A program made the translations under genes and the position numbers. Positions 34,635 to 44,048 of a stretch of DNA of 64,000 nt are shown here, piece by piece. The DNA lies in contig DBBX01000003.1 in assembly GCA_002292815.1 (NCBI GenBank), positions 9,777-73,776 on the forward strand. The letters run 5' to 3'. Source of the DNA: Thiotrichaceae bacterium UBA973. GTDB lineage: Bacteria; Pseudomonadota; Gammaproteobacteria; Eutrophobiales; Eutrophobiaceae. Each line of letters starts with the position of its first letter. The first letter of the stretch is position 1. The notes beneath the pieces were generated by a model. It worked only from the letters and a program-made list of their open reading frames with translations. It ran no database searches and was not told the origin of the DNA.

Positions 34635-35510
34635 CTAATATGGTTCTACATGAATAAAGGCATCACCGACATTAAATTGTTCTTCAATTAATATCTCGAC
34701 CTGATCGGCAATTTTATGTGATTCTTCTGTAGTCAGTTCTGCATCTACAGAGATTACGATGTCGATAGCAATGTCGGATCCTATCCAGCGCGATCGTATA
34801 CGATCTGCAGCTTTAACGCCTTGGATAGTTATTACTGCAGTTTTAATATCTTCAGGATCAATTGCATACTCATCAACAAGCACGGGAAAGGCGCTTTTAT
34901 ATAAATTATATGCAAGATAAAATACAAATCCAGCAACGCCCAGAGCACAAAGTCGATCAAGTATTAAAAAGCCCATGCTTGATAATTGCCAGCCAATAAT
35001 CACAACAACCGTCGTTAAAACATCGGCAAAGGTATGTGCTGCATCGGCAAGCATAATCCCGGATTGCAGACGACGAGCCCAATATCGTTGCCAAGTTGCC
35101 AGAACGATATTCACGATTAGCACACCAACCATTAATACAAGCTCCCAAGTGCCACTGACGATTTCCGTTGTCTCTTTAGTAAATGCACTTTTAGCAATTT
35201 CTATTGCCATTACAGCAAGTAACGTTGCCAGGCCAAATACGGCTAATGTTTCAAATTTTCGATGACCATACGGATGTTCACGATCAGCTGGCATAGCCGA
35301 TAAGCGTAATACAATCCAGGCAACAATATTATTAGCAACATCCGTTAATGAATGAATACAGTCGGCGAGTATGGCAAGTGAATTGGTAGATAAACCAACA
35401 AATAGTTTAACAAGGAGCACCAGTATATTCGCACAACCCTCAAGTATAATTAAGCGTTGAACCTTTCTGTCACGGTCAGTGTATTCGGTATGGTTGGGTT
35501 CGCTTGTCAT
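34635..35510 (-). CDS. Cation diffusion facilitator transporter
   Basis: A 291-residue inner-membrane proton/metal antiporter. The transport site is formed by residues in LADCIHSLTDVANN and LADAAHTFADV, the two Asp/His pairs of the CDF family. Six transmembrane helices precede a cytoplasmic C-terminal ferredoxin-like metal-sensing domain. The substrate (Zn, Fe, Mn or others) cannot be decided without the residues being tested. It is monocistronic and converges with yjbQ. Confidence 0.9.
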   Translation of the reverse strand: MTSEPNHTEYTDRDRKVQRLIILEGCANILVLLVKLFVGLSTNSLAILADCIHSLTDVANNIVAWIVLRLSAMPADREHPYGHRKFETLAVFGLATLLAVMAIEIAKSAFTKETTEIVSGTWELVLMVGVLIVNIVLATWQRYWARRLQSGIMLADAAHTFADVLTTVVVIIGWQLSSMGFLILDRLCALGVAGFVFYLAYNLYKSAFPVLVDEYAIDPEDIKTAVITIQGVKAADRIRSRWIGSDIAIDIVISVDAELTTEESHKIADQVEILIEEQFNVGDAFIHVEPY

Positions 35511-35571
35511 TAGAAAATTTAATCCGTTAACACTAGCAAGCTTTAAAACTTATTAAGTAGCTGATTGGAAA

Positions 35572-36474
35572 TTATATTTCATTTTTTTCTGTAAAATCTT
35601 TACACCTGTTGGTGAACGACCGCACACTAGCTGGAATAGGTACTCTCAATGTAGCCAGTTTGATCAGAAGAACACCACCTTCTTTAATTAAACGATAGGC
35701 ATACATAAATTGTATGTTTTTCTTATCATTTATATCAGTCAACAGGCTGTTCAAGCTGTCTTCGTATTCTTCTTTGGCTGCTATGTAGCTTGGCCAGACA
35801 TCAAACATTACCGGGTCGGTACGAATTGTTTCACAAGTCATCTTAGCCATGATACCCAATTCGAGGATCTTATTATTGACATCAGAAAAAGCACCATCCC
35901 CTATCGTGACAGTACATATTGCACTTGTGATCTTATCAATTTCTGACATGGTTTGAGAGATCTTGATATATCGGCTTTGAAAAAAATCTTCTATCGGCAA
36001 AGAGAAAACCTTGAACGGTTCACCCCAAAGTTCGTCAACACCTTCCCCACCATCAGCAAGCTTGATATTTTTTCCTAAAGCCAATGCCTCTATAAAACAT
36101 CTGCCACACTCACGCAGTAGCTCATTGCTGGTTTCAATCTTAACCCCCGCTTCTTCAAGCTCAACAATTGCCGTTAAAATTTGTCGTCCTCGATTTAATA
36201 ATGAACCCGCTAACATTGCACCTTTAACACGTTTTCTTGCCGGATTATCTTCGGCCTCATAAACCGCACGAATATCATCCAAACGCTTGCTGGGTGTATT
36301 GATTCCCTGCTCCACATGATGGAACACTCGGCGCGTTAATTGATCGATCATTTGTTTCTTGTCAGCATAGCTATCCTTATGTAAGTGATAACTTCTAATC
36401 CAGTAACCATCGTAATATACGCACGATTTACCCGCGATATCACGCGTCGTACCATTTTCCACTTCATCAGACAT
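35572..36474 (-). CDS. Conserved protein of unknown function, 300 residues
   Basis: I do not recognise a domain. The N-terminal segment has CVYYDGYWIRSYHLHKDSY and then RRVFHHVEQGINTPSKRL. The remainder is mainly helical with two internal Cys near CGRCFIEALALGKN. It has no signal peptide or membrane segment. It lies divergently from the macro-like gene at 36679, about 200 bases away. The protein looks intact and well expressed in codon use, so it is a real gene of unknown role. Confidence 0.65.
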   Translation of the reverse strand: MSDEVENGTTRDIAGKSCVYYDGYWIRSYHLHKDSYADKKQMIDQLTRRVFHHVEQGINTPSKRLDDIRAVYEAEDNPARKRVKGAMLAGSLLNRGRQILTAIVELEEAGVKIETSNELLRECGRCFIEALALGKNIKLADGGEGVDELWGEPFKVFSLPIEDFFQSRYIKISQTMSEIDKITSAICTVTIGDGAFSDVNNKILELGIMAKMTCETIRTDPVMFDVWPSYIAAKEEYEDSLNSLLTDINDKKNIQFMYAYRLIKEGGVLLIKLATLRVPIPASVRSFTNRCKDFTEKNEI

Positions 36475-36678
36475 AGTAAGTTTTTAAGACCATTTAACCG
36501 TTAAAATTAGACGACACAATATATGCGGCATATTGTAATACTTCTGGGCAAATCCTCATACCCAGACAAGCAGGATTTATCCATCTATGAAGAAAGACCG
36601 ATCTGGAACAGTCCAACATAACACCAAATATAATTCGCCCTGTATAGATGGGTTTAAACTCGCTATGCTGTTAATGGA

Positions 36679-37173
36679 ATGCCAAATAACATCAATCAGC
36701 TTGATAGGATTGCCAGTAAAACGATCATACAGTTCACCGAAACTGATCCCGCCAACTTAAAGGTCGATGCCGTTGTCGAGGAACAGGACACAAACCTATT
36801 GCCCGGTAAGGCTCCTGTCATCTTGGAAACCGTTGAAAGCTTTCCTGCACTGGTTGATAACATGGAGCAACAGATTCGCGAGATACCCGGTAGTGTCATC
36901 GTTAAAAGATCCAAGCCTAGACGATTGATTGCGATTATCTACGATATTGAACACACACCCATTTGCAAGGAAGCATGGGGCCAGGAAGTGTTACAGAAAA
37001 TATTTGCACAATGTTATCAGCACAAGATTAACAGTCTCGCTATGCCGCTATTAGCTACTACTTATGGGAAACTAACAGACGAAACCATCATAGATTTATT
37101 ACAGGAACTTCTAATAAAGAATCAACATCATTATCCAAAAAGGATATTTATTTACGAAAAGCAGGAAGATTAA
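36679..37173 (+). CDS. Macro-domain-like protein, weak assignment
   Basis: A 164-residue protein. The C-terminal two thirds alternate beta strands and helices: RLIAIIYDIEHTPICKEAW, then SLAMPLLATTYGKLTDE, then PKRIFIYEK. The AMPLLATTYGKL segment resembles the macro-domain motif A-x-P-x-L-G-T-G-x-x-G-x. The ADP-ribose loop of classical macro domains is not clear. Activity on ADP-ribose is therefore only a guess. Confidence 0.5.
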   Translation: MPNNINQLDRIASKTIIQFTETDPANLKVDAVVEEQDTNLLPGKAPVILETVESFPALVDNMEQQIREIPGSVIVKRSKPRRLIAIIYDIEHTPICKEAWGQEVLQKIFAQCYQHKINSLAMPLLATTYGKLTDETIIDLLQELLIKNQHHYPKRIFIYEKQED

Positions 37174-37193
37174 TGCTACTTACTCGAACTTTT

Positions 37194-38102
37194 TTATAGA
37201 TCATCAGCTACATGATGATGGCCTCGAGAATGCGACTGCATAGCAAAACCAAGCCCGATAAACACGATCAGTACGCCTAAGATAAAATTAAGCTCGATCG
37301 CTTCACCTAAAAATAAATAGCCTAATATGATAGCGGTAATCGGATTTAATGTGACAAAGATCGTAGTATATGTTGCCGTGCTTTTATTCAAGACCCAATT
37401 CAACAGGAAGAATGCAAGTCCACCCGCTACTATACCTAAATAAACCATTAAACCTATTTGCGCGGGTGTAAGTAAGCTTACATGTTCATCGATGCCGTTA
37501 GCGATACTAAATGGCAGTAGACACAAACATCCAGTCAACATTGCCAATGGCGTCATCGTTGAAGCTGGCACTTCTTGCAAAACCGCTCGCGCAAAAGTGG
37601 CATAGATTCCACCAATAATCGCCGTAAACAACATGATGATCTCTCCTTTGAATAAGGTTCCGTCTCCCGAAATCATCATCAACTTATCTGATAGAGCAAC
37701 CGTAAGACCGAGCAAGGTAAGCCCAATGGCAATTAATGAGTTTTTGTTGATGTTCTCATGACCAATAGCCTTACTAATTAACATCGCCCAGATCGGCATC
37801 GTTGCTAACACTAGAGAACCTCTTGCTGCGCTGGTATGTACGAAACCCCATGAAAACATAAAAGGAAACAATGCAAAAAACAAAGCCCCGAGACCAGCAA
37901 TCTTTAGTAATAGGATTTTAGTTAATCGTGATGTGCGAAACAGAAAGAACAGCGGCAACATTGCAAAACCACCAAAGAGATAACGCATAAAGGCGATTTC
38001 GACCGGATCCAGTACTGTAACCAGATAACGTGTGGCAACAGATGCTGTACCGGTAAGAATATGGCAACACATGATTGCCAGGGTTGGTTTCCACATACTC
38101 AT
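37194..38102 (-). CDS. DMT-superfamily (EamA) transporter
   Basis: A 302-residue inner-membrane protein with ten predicted helices in two EamA repeats, unrelated in detail to the one at 16510. Landmarks are LDPVEIAFMRYLFGGFAMLP and SWGFVHTSAARGSLVLATMP. The C-terminus ends in a His-rich stretch (SHSRGHHHVADDL). The substrate is unknown. It converges with the macro-like gene. Confidence 0.85.
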   Translation of the reverse strand: MSMWKPTLAIMCCHILTGTASVATRYLVTVLDPVEIAFMRYLFGGFAMLPLFFLFRTSRLTKILLLKIAGLGALFFALFPFMFSWGFVHTSAARGSLVLATMPIWAMLISKAIGHENINKNSLIAIGLTLLGLTVALSDKLMMISGDGTLFKGEIIMLFTAIIGGIYATFARAVLQEVPASTMTPLAMLTGCLCLLPFSIANGIDEHVSLLTPAQIGLMVYLGIVAGGLAFFLLNWVLNKSTATYTTIFVTLNPITAIILGYLFLGEAIELNFILGVLIVFIGLGFAMQSHSRGHHHVADDL

Positions 38103-38338
38103 AGGTTAATTTCAATATATTTAGGCAGCAAGTTGACTGAAGATATGACTATATTATGAGTAGAATATTATTTTTATTTAAAAAAGATGATAATTACGAA
38201 AGCCATATTTATTATGGTTTACCAATAGCACTATGTATAGGTCATTCATCCTAAAAATCCAGCGATATGTAAACTTATGCTTGTTCTTATACACTAACAT
38301 CAACTTATCTGAATAAATTTAATACGGATCTTAATTAT

Positions 38339-39088
38339 ATGCATAACGCACTCGTTATTGGCGCATCAGGTGGTATTGGAATAGCGATGACTCAGCTTCT
38401 ACTGGAGAAAGACATCCATGTCATTGCTAGTGTCAGAAAACATCAAATAAGTAAATTTGAACCACTAAACAAGCTAAAAGCAGACTATAAATCACAGTTC
38501 ACAATAGTTTCTATGGATATTAGTGCCCAGGAAAGTGTAGAAAAGGCATTCACTTCAATATCTGAACAGACAAATAAGTTACATTTTATTATTAATTGCA
38601 CTGGTCTATTGCATGATAGCAAGGGTCTTCAACCTGAAAAACGTCTGGAAGATATTAATGCTGATCATCTCGCCCAGTCTTTTGCAATTAATTCAATTGG
38701 CCCTTTACTCATTGCTCGCTATGCGCTGCCATTGCTTCGTCATGAAGAACGCAGCGTGCTATCGAATACTTCTGCCCGTGTCGGTAGTATTTCCGATAAC
38801 CGCGCTGGCGGCTGGTATGCCTACCGAGCGGCAAAGGCGGCACAAAATATGATCACTAAAAATATCGCAATTGAATTGAAAAGACGCTCACCGAATACTA
38901 TTTGTGTGGGTCTACATCCCGGTACTGTGGATACTGATTTATCCAAGCCGTTTCAAAGAAACCTAAAGCCAGGACAACTTATAACAACAGAGCAATCAGC
39001 GAGTTATCTGTATAAGGTCATTAGTAAGTTGGATAACAAAGATAGCGGCAAAGTATTTGCCTGGGATGGCAGTGAAGTATTTCCTTAA
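38339..39088 (+). CDS. Short-chain dehydrogenase, C-factor-like
   Basis: A 249-residue classical SDR. NAD(P)-binding GASGGIG is at residues 8-14. The catalytic Ser is in SVLSNTSARVGS, and the Tyr-Lys pair is in GWYAYRAAKAAQN. LHPGTVDTDLSKPF is typical of the C-factor/YghA-like carbonyl reductase group. The substrate is unknown. The gene stands alone before a palindromic terminator. Confidence 0.85.
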   Translation: MHNALVIGASGGIGIAMTQLLLEKDIHVIASVRKHQISKFEPLNKLKADYKSQFTIVSMDISAQESVEKAFTSISEQTNKLHFIINCTGLLHDSKGLQPEKRLEDINADHLAQSFAINSIGPLLIARYALPLLRHEERSVLSNTSARVGSISDNRAGGWYAYRAAKAAQNMITKNIAIELKRRSPNTICVGLHPGTVDTDLSKPFQRNLKPGQLITTEQSASYLYKVISKLDNKDSGKVFAWDGSEVFP

Positions 39089-39093
39089 TTAAA

Positions 39094-39122
39094 AAGTCTA
39101 ATTAGACTTACTTCGTCTAATT
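39094..39122. terminator. Bidirectional terminator candidate
   Basis: A 16-base perfect palindrome AAGTCTAATTAGACTT (39094-39109) overlaps a stem-loop ATTAGAC-TTACTTC-GTCTAAT (39101-39121). On the minus strand a hairpin is followed by ACTTTTTAATT, a good U-run, so it should end the DUF3429 transcript. It lies between convergent genes. Confidence 0.55.
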
Positions 39123-39124
39123 CA

Positions 39125-39586
39125 TCATCCCATAGAATAAACAGTACCCAGACCAATCAGCATGAATAGTGTAACCACAATGGTCAATCTGAACCGCATA
39201 AGCATGTACCATACCGGTAATAGGTTATTTAATTCTGAATACTTCTCATAAACAAACAGAAGTGGGTATGCAATACAAAGCATCAGCAACGCAGCAGGCA
39301 AAGGACTGATTAGCACTAACCATCCAATTAGCCCTGGCAATACGCTAATTGATAATAATAAGCCTTGTCTTTGTATCGAATCAGTCTTCAGTAACAAGCC
39401 CCAATGAACCGCGCCAATGAAGCCAAGGATAACCGCACCATAGGAAACGAATGCAATCATTGCATACGAACTAAGCTCTTTACTATCCGAGTAAATACCC
39501 ACCAAGCTAATGACAAACGGTAACAACCCACCGTAACTTAAACAATAGATAATAGTTTTAGTTTTGTCTGTGATCTCATTATTCAT
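39125..39586 (-). CDS. DUF3429 membrane protein
   Basis: A 153-residue membrane protein with five predicted helices. The signature FVSYGAVILGFIGAVHWGLLL is that of DUF3429, and a conserved His lies in the AVHWG segment. The function is unknown. It is 23 bases downstream of the VOC gene on the same strand, so the two may be cotranscribed. Confidence 0.8.
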   Translation of the reverse strand: MNNEITDKTKTIIYCLSYGGLLPFVISLVGIYSDSKELSSYAMIAFVSYGAVILGFIGAVHWGLLLKTDSIQRQGLLLSISVLPGLIGWLVLISPLPAALLMLCIAYPLLFVYEKYSELNNLLPVWYMLMRFRLTIVVTLFMLIGLGTVYSMG

Positions 39587-39609
39587 AGATAAAAACAGCT
39601 TTATAAAAA

Positions 39610-39903
39610 TTATTTTGTTTCAATAATTTCAACTGAGTTTCCAAACGGATCTTTAATATAAACTGAAGCCGTTCCATCTCGATGCTTTGTTAATTTACCA
39701 AAAGCTTCAGCATTTGTACTTTCAATTGCAAAATGTGGAGGGTGTTGGTCCGGCATGACCAGGGCGAGAGAAAGGTTGCTAAACTTGAGTAATGCCCATG
39801 TTTCATCTTCATAATCTAGACTGGCATCAAACTTATCGGTATACCATTTTACCGCTGTTTTAATATTGTTCACCTGTATAGCAACATGATGTATCTTGTC
39901 CAT
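39610..39903 (-). CDS. VOC-family protein
   Basis: A 97-residue glyoxalase-like protein. It starts with DKIHHVAIQVNNIKTAVKWY, where the first His is a typical metal ligand, and ends with VYIKDPFGNSVEIIE, where the Glu is a second. The length is short for the family. No partner genes suggest a substrate. It is upstream of the DUF3429 gene. Confidence 0.8.
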   Translation of the reverse strand: MDKIHHVAIQVNNIKTAVKWYTDKFDASLDYEDETWALLKFSNLSLALVMPDQHPPHFAIESTNAEAFGKLTKHRDGTASVYIKDPFGNSVEIIETK

Positions 39904-40046
39904 AATAAGTCCTGCCGATTAGATAGATTATGACAATTTTATAGTGTATTAACTAACTAAGCATGCATTGTAAAACAGATGTCGTCGAAGACAAGAGACT
40001 TAACACAATTTTAGCCTAAGACTATTCAATTTAGACATAAAAACAT

Positions 40047-41027
40047 ATGAAACGTATCGCCATCATTGGGGCAGGAATGTCCGGCCTCACCGTTGCAAAT
40101 CAGCTCAAAGAAATAGCATCAGTTCAAATATTTGAAAAATCGCGTGGTGTCAGCGGAAGGATGTCGACGCGTTACGCCGAGCCCTACCAGTTTGATCATG
40201 GCGCTCAGGATTTTACTGTTCGCGACGAAGCGTTTAAATCTTTTTTAACCCCCTATATAAATGCGGGGATCTTGCATGAATGGAAACCAAGATTAATGCT
40301 GTTAGAAAAAGGACAGATAGCTAAAATAAGAGACTGGTCAGAAATACATTATGTCCCTGTGCCGAAGATGAATGAATTATGTATCGCTATGGCAAAGGAG
40401 ATTGATGTCAATTTAAATACAGAAATCACCGAAATAGAAAAACGAAATCAGCATTGGTTCCTAAAAACTAAAGATGAACAAACATTCGGGCCATATGAAT
40501 GGATCATCAATACAACACCTGCACCACAAGCCGAAAAACTTTTACCCGCCTCTTTTTCGGGAAATCACCTTTTTAAAAGATGTAAAATGCTTGGTTGTTA
40601 TACTCTAATGTTAGCTATCAGTCAGCCATTGCCATGGGAATGGCAAGCGGCAATAGTAAAGAACTCACTTATTTCATGGATGGCATTAAATTCAAATAAA
40701 CCTGGTCGCGATAATAAACAAACACTAGTTATTCAAACCGATAACCAATGGTCGGAAGACCATATAGATGAAGCGACATCAGATATACAGCAGCTTATTC
40801 TGAATGAGCTAAACAGCCTGTTGTTATATGATTTTTCAAGTAGTGAATATATGACAACACATCGCTGGCGATATGCAGATACTAATCAGGCTACCGCTGT
40901 CGATTACCATATCGATGATGAACTAAAACTTGGGGCATGTGGTGATTGGTTTATAAAAGGACGTATAGAAGCTGCCTTTTTGAGCGGATATAGGCTCGCT
41001 AATAGCCTAAAACAGTTTCTGTCCTGA
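40047..41027 (+). CDS. Renalase-like FAD-dependent oxidoreductase
   Basis: A 326-residue flavoprotein of the amine-oxidase/renalase group. FAD-binding GAGMSGLTVANQL (residues 8-20) is followed by FEKSRGVSGRMSTRY, typical of the renalase-like group. A DHGAQDF segment follows, and the C-terminal LGACGDWFIKGRIEAAFLSG closes the FAD site. Bacterial renalases oxidise isomeric forms of NAD(P)H; a similar role is possible here. Confidence 0.85.
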   Translation: MKRIAIIGAGMSGLTVANQLKEIASVQIFEKSRGVSGRMSTRYAEPYQFDHGAQDFTVRDEAFKSFLTPYINAGILHEWKPRLMLLEKGQIAKIRDWSEIHYVPVPKMNELCIAMAKEIDVNLNTEITEIEKRNQHWFLKTKDEQTFGPYEWIINTTPAPQAEKLLPASFSGNHLFKRCKMLGCYTLMLAISQPLPWEWQAAIVKNSLISWMALNSNKPGRDNKQTLVIQTDNQWSEDHIDEATSDIQQLILNELNSLLLYDFSSSEYMTTHRWRYADTNQATAVDYHIDDELKLGACGDWFIKGRIEAAFLSGYRLANSLKQFLS

Positions 41028-41369
41028 AATAATGCCAATATATTATTTGATTCTATGTTAAAGTGTAAGAATCTCGACACCAGTAAGTGTCCAGAGCGTC
41101 ATCACTAGTTGTTAGTTCGCCTCACTGCATTGCCTTTATTTATAATCGCAATCCATCCAAAGAGTCCAACTGTTCCTCCCTTTGAGAACCAATTACTGCA
41201 TGCCGCACTTACGGCAAAGCTATCTACTGCCCCGATCTGTTTGCACGTTTACGTGTGCGCAATCTTTAGAGCTTATTTTACTTAGCCAAATTTATAAGTT
41301 ATTTCGCTGACTTTTTGCTCGAATGAGCAAGTTACGAAATGATACAAACCTATATTTAGGAAATTATTA
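41028..41369. other. 342-base intergenic region with rhlE leader
   Basis: This region contains no gene. It holds the probable 5' leader of rhlE with several hairpins, the strongest listed separately at 41301-41340 and a smaller TGCCG-CACTTA-CGGCA at 41201-41216. I see no clear promoter. Confidence 0.5.
41301..41340 (+). promoter_or_regulatory. Long hairpin in the rhlE leader
   Basis: Three stacked helices form one arm: ATTTCG pairs with CGAAAT, TGAC pairs with GTTA (one G-U), and TTGCTC pairs with GAGCAA around a GAAT loop. A single C and a TTT are the only bulges. The structure ends 18 bases before the Shine-Dalgarno AGGAAA (41358-41363) of rhlE. It could control translation or message stability of this helicase gene; that is an inference. 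Confidence 0.55.
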
Positions 41370-42728
41370 ATGACATTTGAAAAACTCGGATTATCCGAAG
41401 AATTATTGCGTTCTGTACGCGACACAGGCTATACCAGCCCTACACCTATTCAGGCGCAAGCCATTCCTGCTATCTTAGAGGGCCATGATGTAATGGCCGC
41501 AGCACAAACCGGCACCGGAAAAACCGCCGGCTTTACCCTGCCATTGTTACAACTACTTAATGAAAAACCACCGGTAAAGAATAACCGTGCACGTGCATTG
41601 GTGTTAACACCAACTCGTGAACTTGCCGCACAAGTTCAAGAAAGTGTATTTACCTATGGCAAACATCTGCATTTACGCTCCGCAGTTGTCTTTGGGGGCG
41701 TTAAAATAAACCCTCAGATGATGAAACTACGTCGCGGTGTCGATGTTTTAGTTGCGACACCAGGTCGTTTACTTGATCTGTTCCAACAACGCGCTATCAA
41801 CTTCAATGATATTGAAATACTGGTATTAGACGAAGCCGACCGTATGTTAGACATGGGCTTTATCCATGACATCAAAAAAATCATGGCGCTGCTACCGAAG
41901 CAACGTCAAACCCTGATGTTCTCTGCTACGTTTTCACAAGAAATTAGACAGCTCGCTAAAGGCATTATCAATAACCCGGTTGAGATAGATGTTGCACCAC
42001 GTAATTCGGCCGTTGAAACTATCTCACAAGTAGTTTATCCCGTCGATAAAGCACGTAAAGCTGATCTTCTCAGTCACTTGATACGCAAAGAAAACTGGTA
42101 TCAAGTATTAGTATTCAGTCGCACCAAGCATGGCGCCGACAAATTGGTGAAACGCTTATCACGCGACAATATCCATGCTGCTGCAATTCATGGCAATAAA
42201 AGTCAAGCGCAACGCACCAAGGCACTCGACGGATTTAAAAAGAATAAAACTCAGATATTGGTTGCAACTGATATCGCTGCAAGAGGCATAGACATCGATC
42301 AACTTTCACATGTTGTGAATTTTGATTTACCGAATGTGCCTGAAGACTATGTCCATCGCATCGGCCGCACAGGTCGTGCCGGAGCAAGTGGTCAAGCTAT
42401 CTCTTTGGTTAGTGCTGATGAAGCCAAACAGCTACAAGATATCGAACGACTGATAAAACGTAAGATCGAACGTGAAGAAATAGAAACCTTTGAACCACAG
42501 CATATTGTCCCTGATTCTGTCTCAGGTAAATCGTCGCAGAATAAAAAACGCGCGAACCCTAACAACAGTAACGGCAATACACCAAAACAATATAAAGGTA
42601 AGCGCAACGGTTCAAATGAACAGAATCAGCGTAGTCGTTATGGCAAGCCAAACAGTTCAAGTAACCGAAATAGCACCCCTGGCAATCGTCAACGACGAGC
42701 AGCCTCGGCAGAAAGACCAGCAGTTTAA
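41370..42728 (+). CDS. rhlE: DEAD-box RNA helicase RhlE
   Basis: A 452-residue ATP-dependent RNA helicase. Motifs are Q (SPTPIQAQAIP), I (AAQTGTGKT), Ia (PTRELAAQV), II (LVLDEADRML), III (MFSATF), V (ATDIAARGID) and VI (HRIGRTGRAG). The C-terminal tail is rich in Asn, Lys, Arg and Ser (about residues 380-452), as in RhlE proteins, and probably binds RNA. It follows a long leader with a strong hairpin. A terminator lies 20 bases beyond the stop. Confidence 0.92.
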   Translation: MTFEKLGLSEELLRSVRDTGYTSPTPIQAQAIPAILEGHDVMAAAQTGTGKTAGFTLPLLQLLNEKPPVKNNRARALVLTPTRELAAQVQESVFTYGKHLHLRSAVVFGGVKINPQMMKLRRGVDVLVATPGRLLDLFQQRAINFNDIEILVLDEADRMLDMGFIHDIKKIMALLPKQRQTLMFSATFSQEIRQLAKGIINNPVEIDVAPRNSAVETISQVVYPVDKARKADLLSHLIRKENWYQVLVFSRTKHGADKLVKRLSRDNIHAAAIHGNKSQAQRTKALDGFKKNKTQILVATDIAARGIDIDQLSHVVNFDLPNVPEDYVHRIGRTGRAGASGQAISLVSADEAKQLQDIERLIKRKIEREEIETFEPQHIVPDSVSGKSSQNKKRANPNNSNGNTPKQYKGKRNGSNEQNQRSRYGKPNSSSNRNSTPGNRQRRAASAERPAV

Positions 42729-42747
42729 TATTAGTTAGATTATTGAA

Positions 42748-42794
42748 GGCCATCACGAACATCAAAACCAGATGATTGTCGTGATTGGTCTTTT
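42748..42794 (+). terminator. rhlE terminator
   Basis: An imperfect stem (GGCCATCACGA against TCGTGATTGGTC) is followed by a T run (TTTTAAT). It lies 20 bases after the rhlE stop. Confidence 0.65.
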
Positions 42795-42850
42795 AATAAT
42801 AAATCTGTCCCTACACCTGGGGACGTCATAAATGACAGAGGTAAATAATC

Positions 42851-43150
42851 ATGGAAGCCATAGTCCATAAACAAAAAACGGCCGGTGACGGACGTATATC
42901 ATTTCCGACATTACATTGCTGGAATCCGGAAACAGAAATTATCACTATAGCGGCTCAAGTCAGTGGCAAACGCGTGTCTTGCCGAATCGCCTATGCTGAT
43001 ATAAAAACAAAATTTACTAATCTAGCAGATACACCACTAGAGACAGTTATAAAATATCGAACGGAAATAGAAGCTGCGGCTAGAAATTTGATTGAAAATA
43101 AAAAATATGAAAAGGACGGTTCCATTAAAGTAGACTACGTTGATCTTTAG
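42851..43150 (+). CDS. DUF1488-like protein
   Basis: A 99-residue protein. ISFPTLHCWNPETEIITIAAQVSGKRVSCRI (landmark WNPETEIITIAAQV) and the C-terminal EAAARNLIENKKYEKDGSIKV follow the DUF1488 plan. The family has no known function. It has its own upstream region after the rhlE terminator and converges with the UspA gene. Confidence 0.75.
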   Translation: MEAIVHKQKTAGDGRISFPTLHCWNPETEIITIAAQVSGKRVSCRIAYADIKTKFTNLADTPLETVIKYRTEIEAAARNLIENKKYEKDGSIKVDYVDL

Positions 43151-43181
43151 TTGTAGTTCTCTTAATTTATAAACCGACGTG

Positions 43182-44048
43182 TTATCTAAGTAAGAGCAAG
43201 GGCGTCTTGGTGTTAAGTAACATCTTTGTAGTAAAGCTGCCCAAAATCAGATCGTGTAATCGAGTGTGATTAAATGCACCCATGATCGTCAAGTCAATAT
43301 TATGACTGACTTGATAATCACATAACTCATCCTCAGTTTTACCCTGCAAACTAGCACTGACAATATTACTCCATCCGGCTGATTTAAGTTGATTAACTGC
43401 CTGCTCAATTAGACTTTCAGCGGTATCCTTTTTATTAACGCAGACCAAGTGACAGCTTAGGCCTTTGTAAATCGGGCTATTAGCTATCATATCAATGTGT
43501 TGCTCACTGGCTTCACTACCATCATAAGCAATCATAATCCGTTGCGGAATTTTGAAGGCCGCATAGGCAACAAAAATATGTCCATGTAAAGAACGGATCA
43601 TCGACTCTAGCTTTGCACCAATTTTATCAGTTTGATCTTCGTGCATTTTTCCTCTCGCGCCTATCACCAAGATACGTAATTCTTCTTTAAGCTCTACCAA
43701 AGTTTCAATCAATCTGCCGTGTTGCAAACATAAAATCGGGTCATTAAATCCATCCTCAACAACACGCTCTTTTGCCGCTTGTAAAATGGACTTCCCTTCT
43801 TTTAAACGTAATTTACTGCGCGTATGTTCATTGCTGGTAATTTCTTCAAGCAAATGATCACGACTGTCCACACCCAAATTACCGGACAAATCTACTTCTT
43901 TCGCCGTTTCTTGATGATGGTCAATTGTGTACATAAGCTTTAATGGCCCTTCAACACGTTGTGCCAACCATACTGCATAATCACAAACAGCTTCAGAAAG
44001 TTTAGATCCATCGATACAAGCCAGAATCAATTTTTTATTATTAGTCAT
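43182..44048 (-). CDS. Tandem universal stress protein (UspA)
   Basis: A 288-residue protein with two Usp domains. The first starts LILACIDGSKLSEAVCDYAV and has LVIGARGK; the second starts RIMIAYDGSEASEQH and has LTIMGAFNH. The second domain lacks a full G-x-x-G-x-x-x-x-G-S/T nucleotide loop. The protein shares the stop/start junction with the SulP gene (1-base overlap at 44048), so the two are coupled. It probably senses nucleotides or energy and regulates the transporter. Confidence 0.88.
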   Translation of the reverse strand: MTNNKKLILACIDGSKLSEAVCDYAVWLAQRVEGPLKLMYTIDHHQETAKEVDLSGNLGVDSRDHLLEEITSNEHTRSKLRLKEGKSILQAAKERVVEDGFNDPILCLQHGRLIETLVELKEELRILVIGARGKMHEDQTDKIGAKLESMIRSLHGHIFVAYAAFKIPQRIMIAYDGSEASEQHIDMIANSPIYKGLSCHLVCVNKKDTAESLIEQAVNQLKSAGWSNIVSASLQGKTEDELCDYQVSHNIDLTIMGAFNHTRLHDLILGSFTTKMLLNTKTPLLLLR

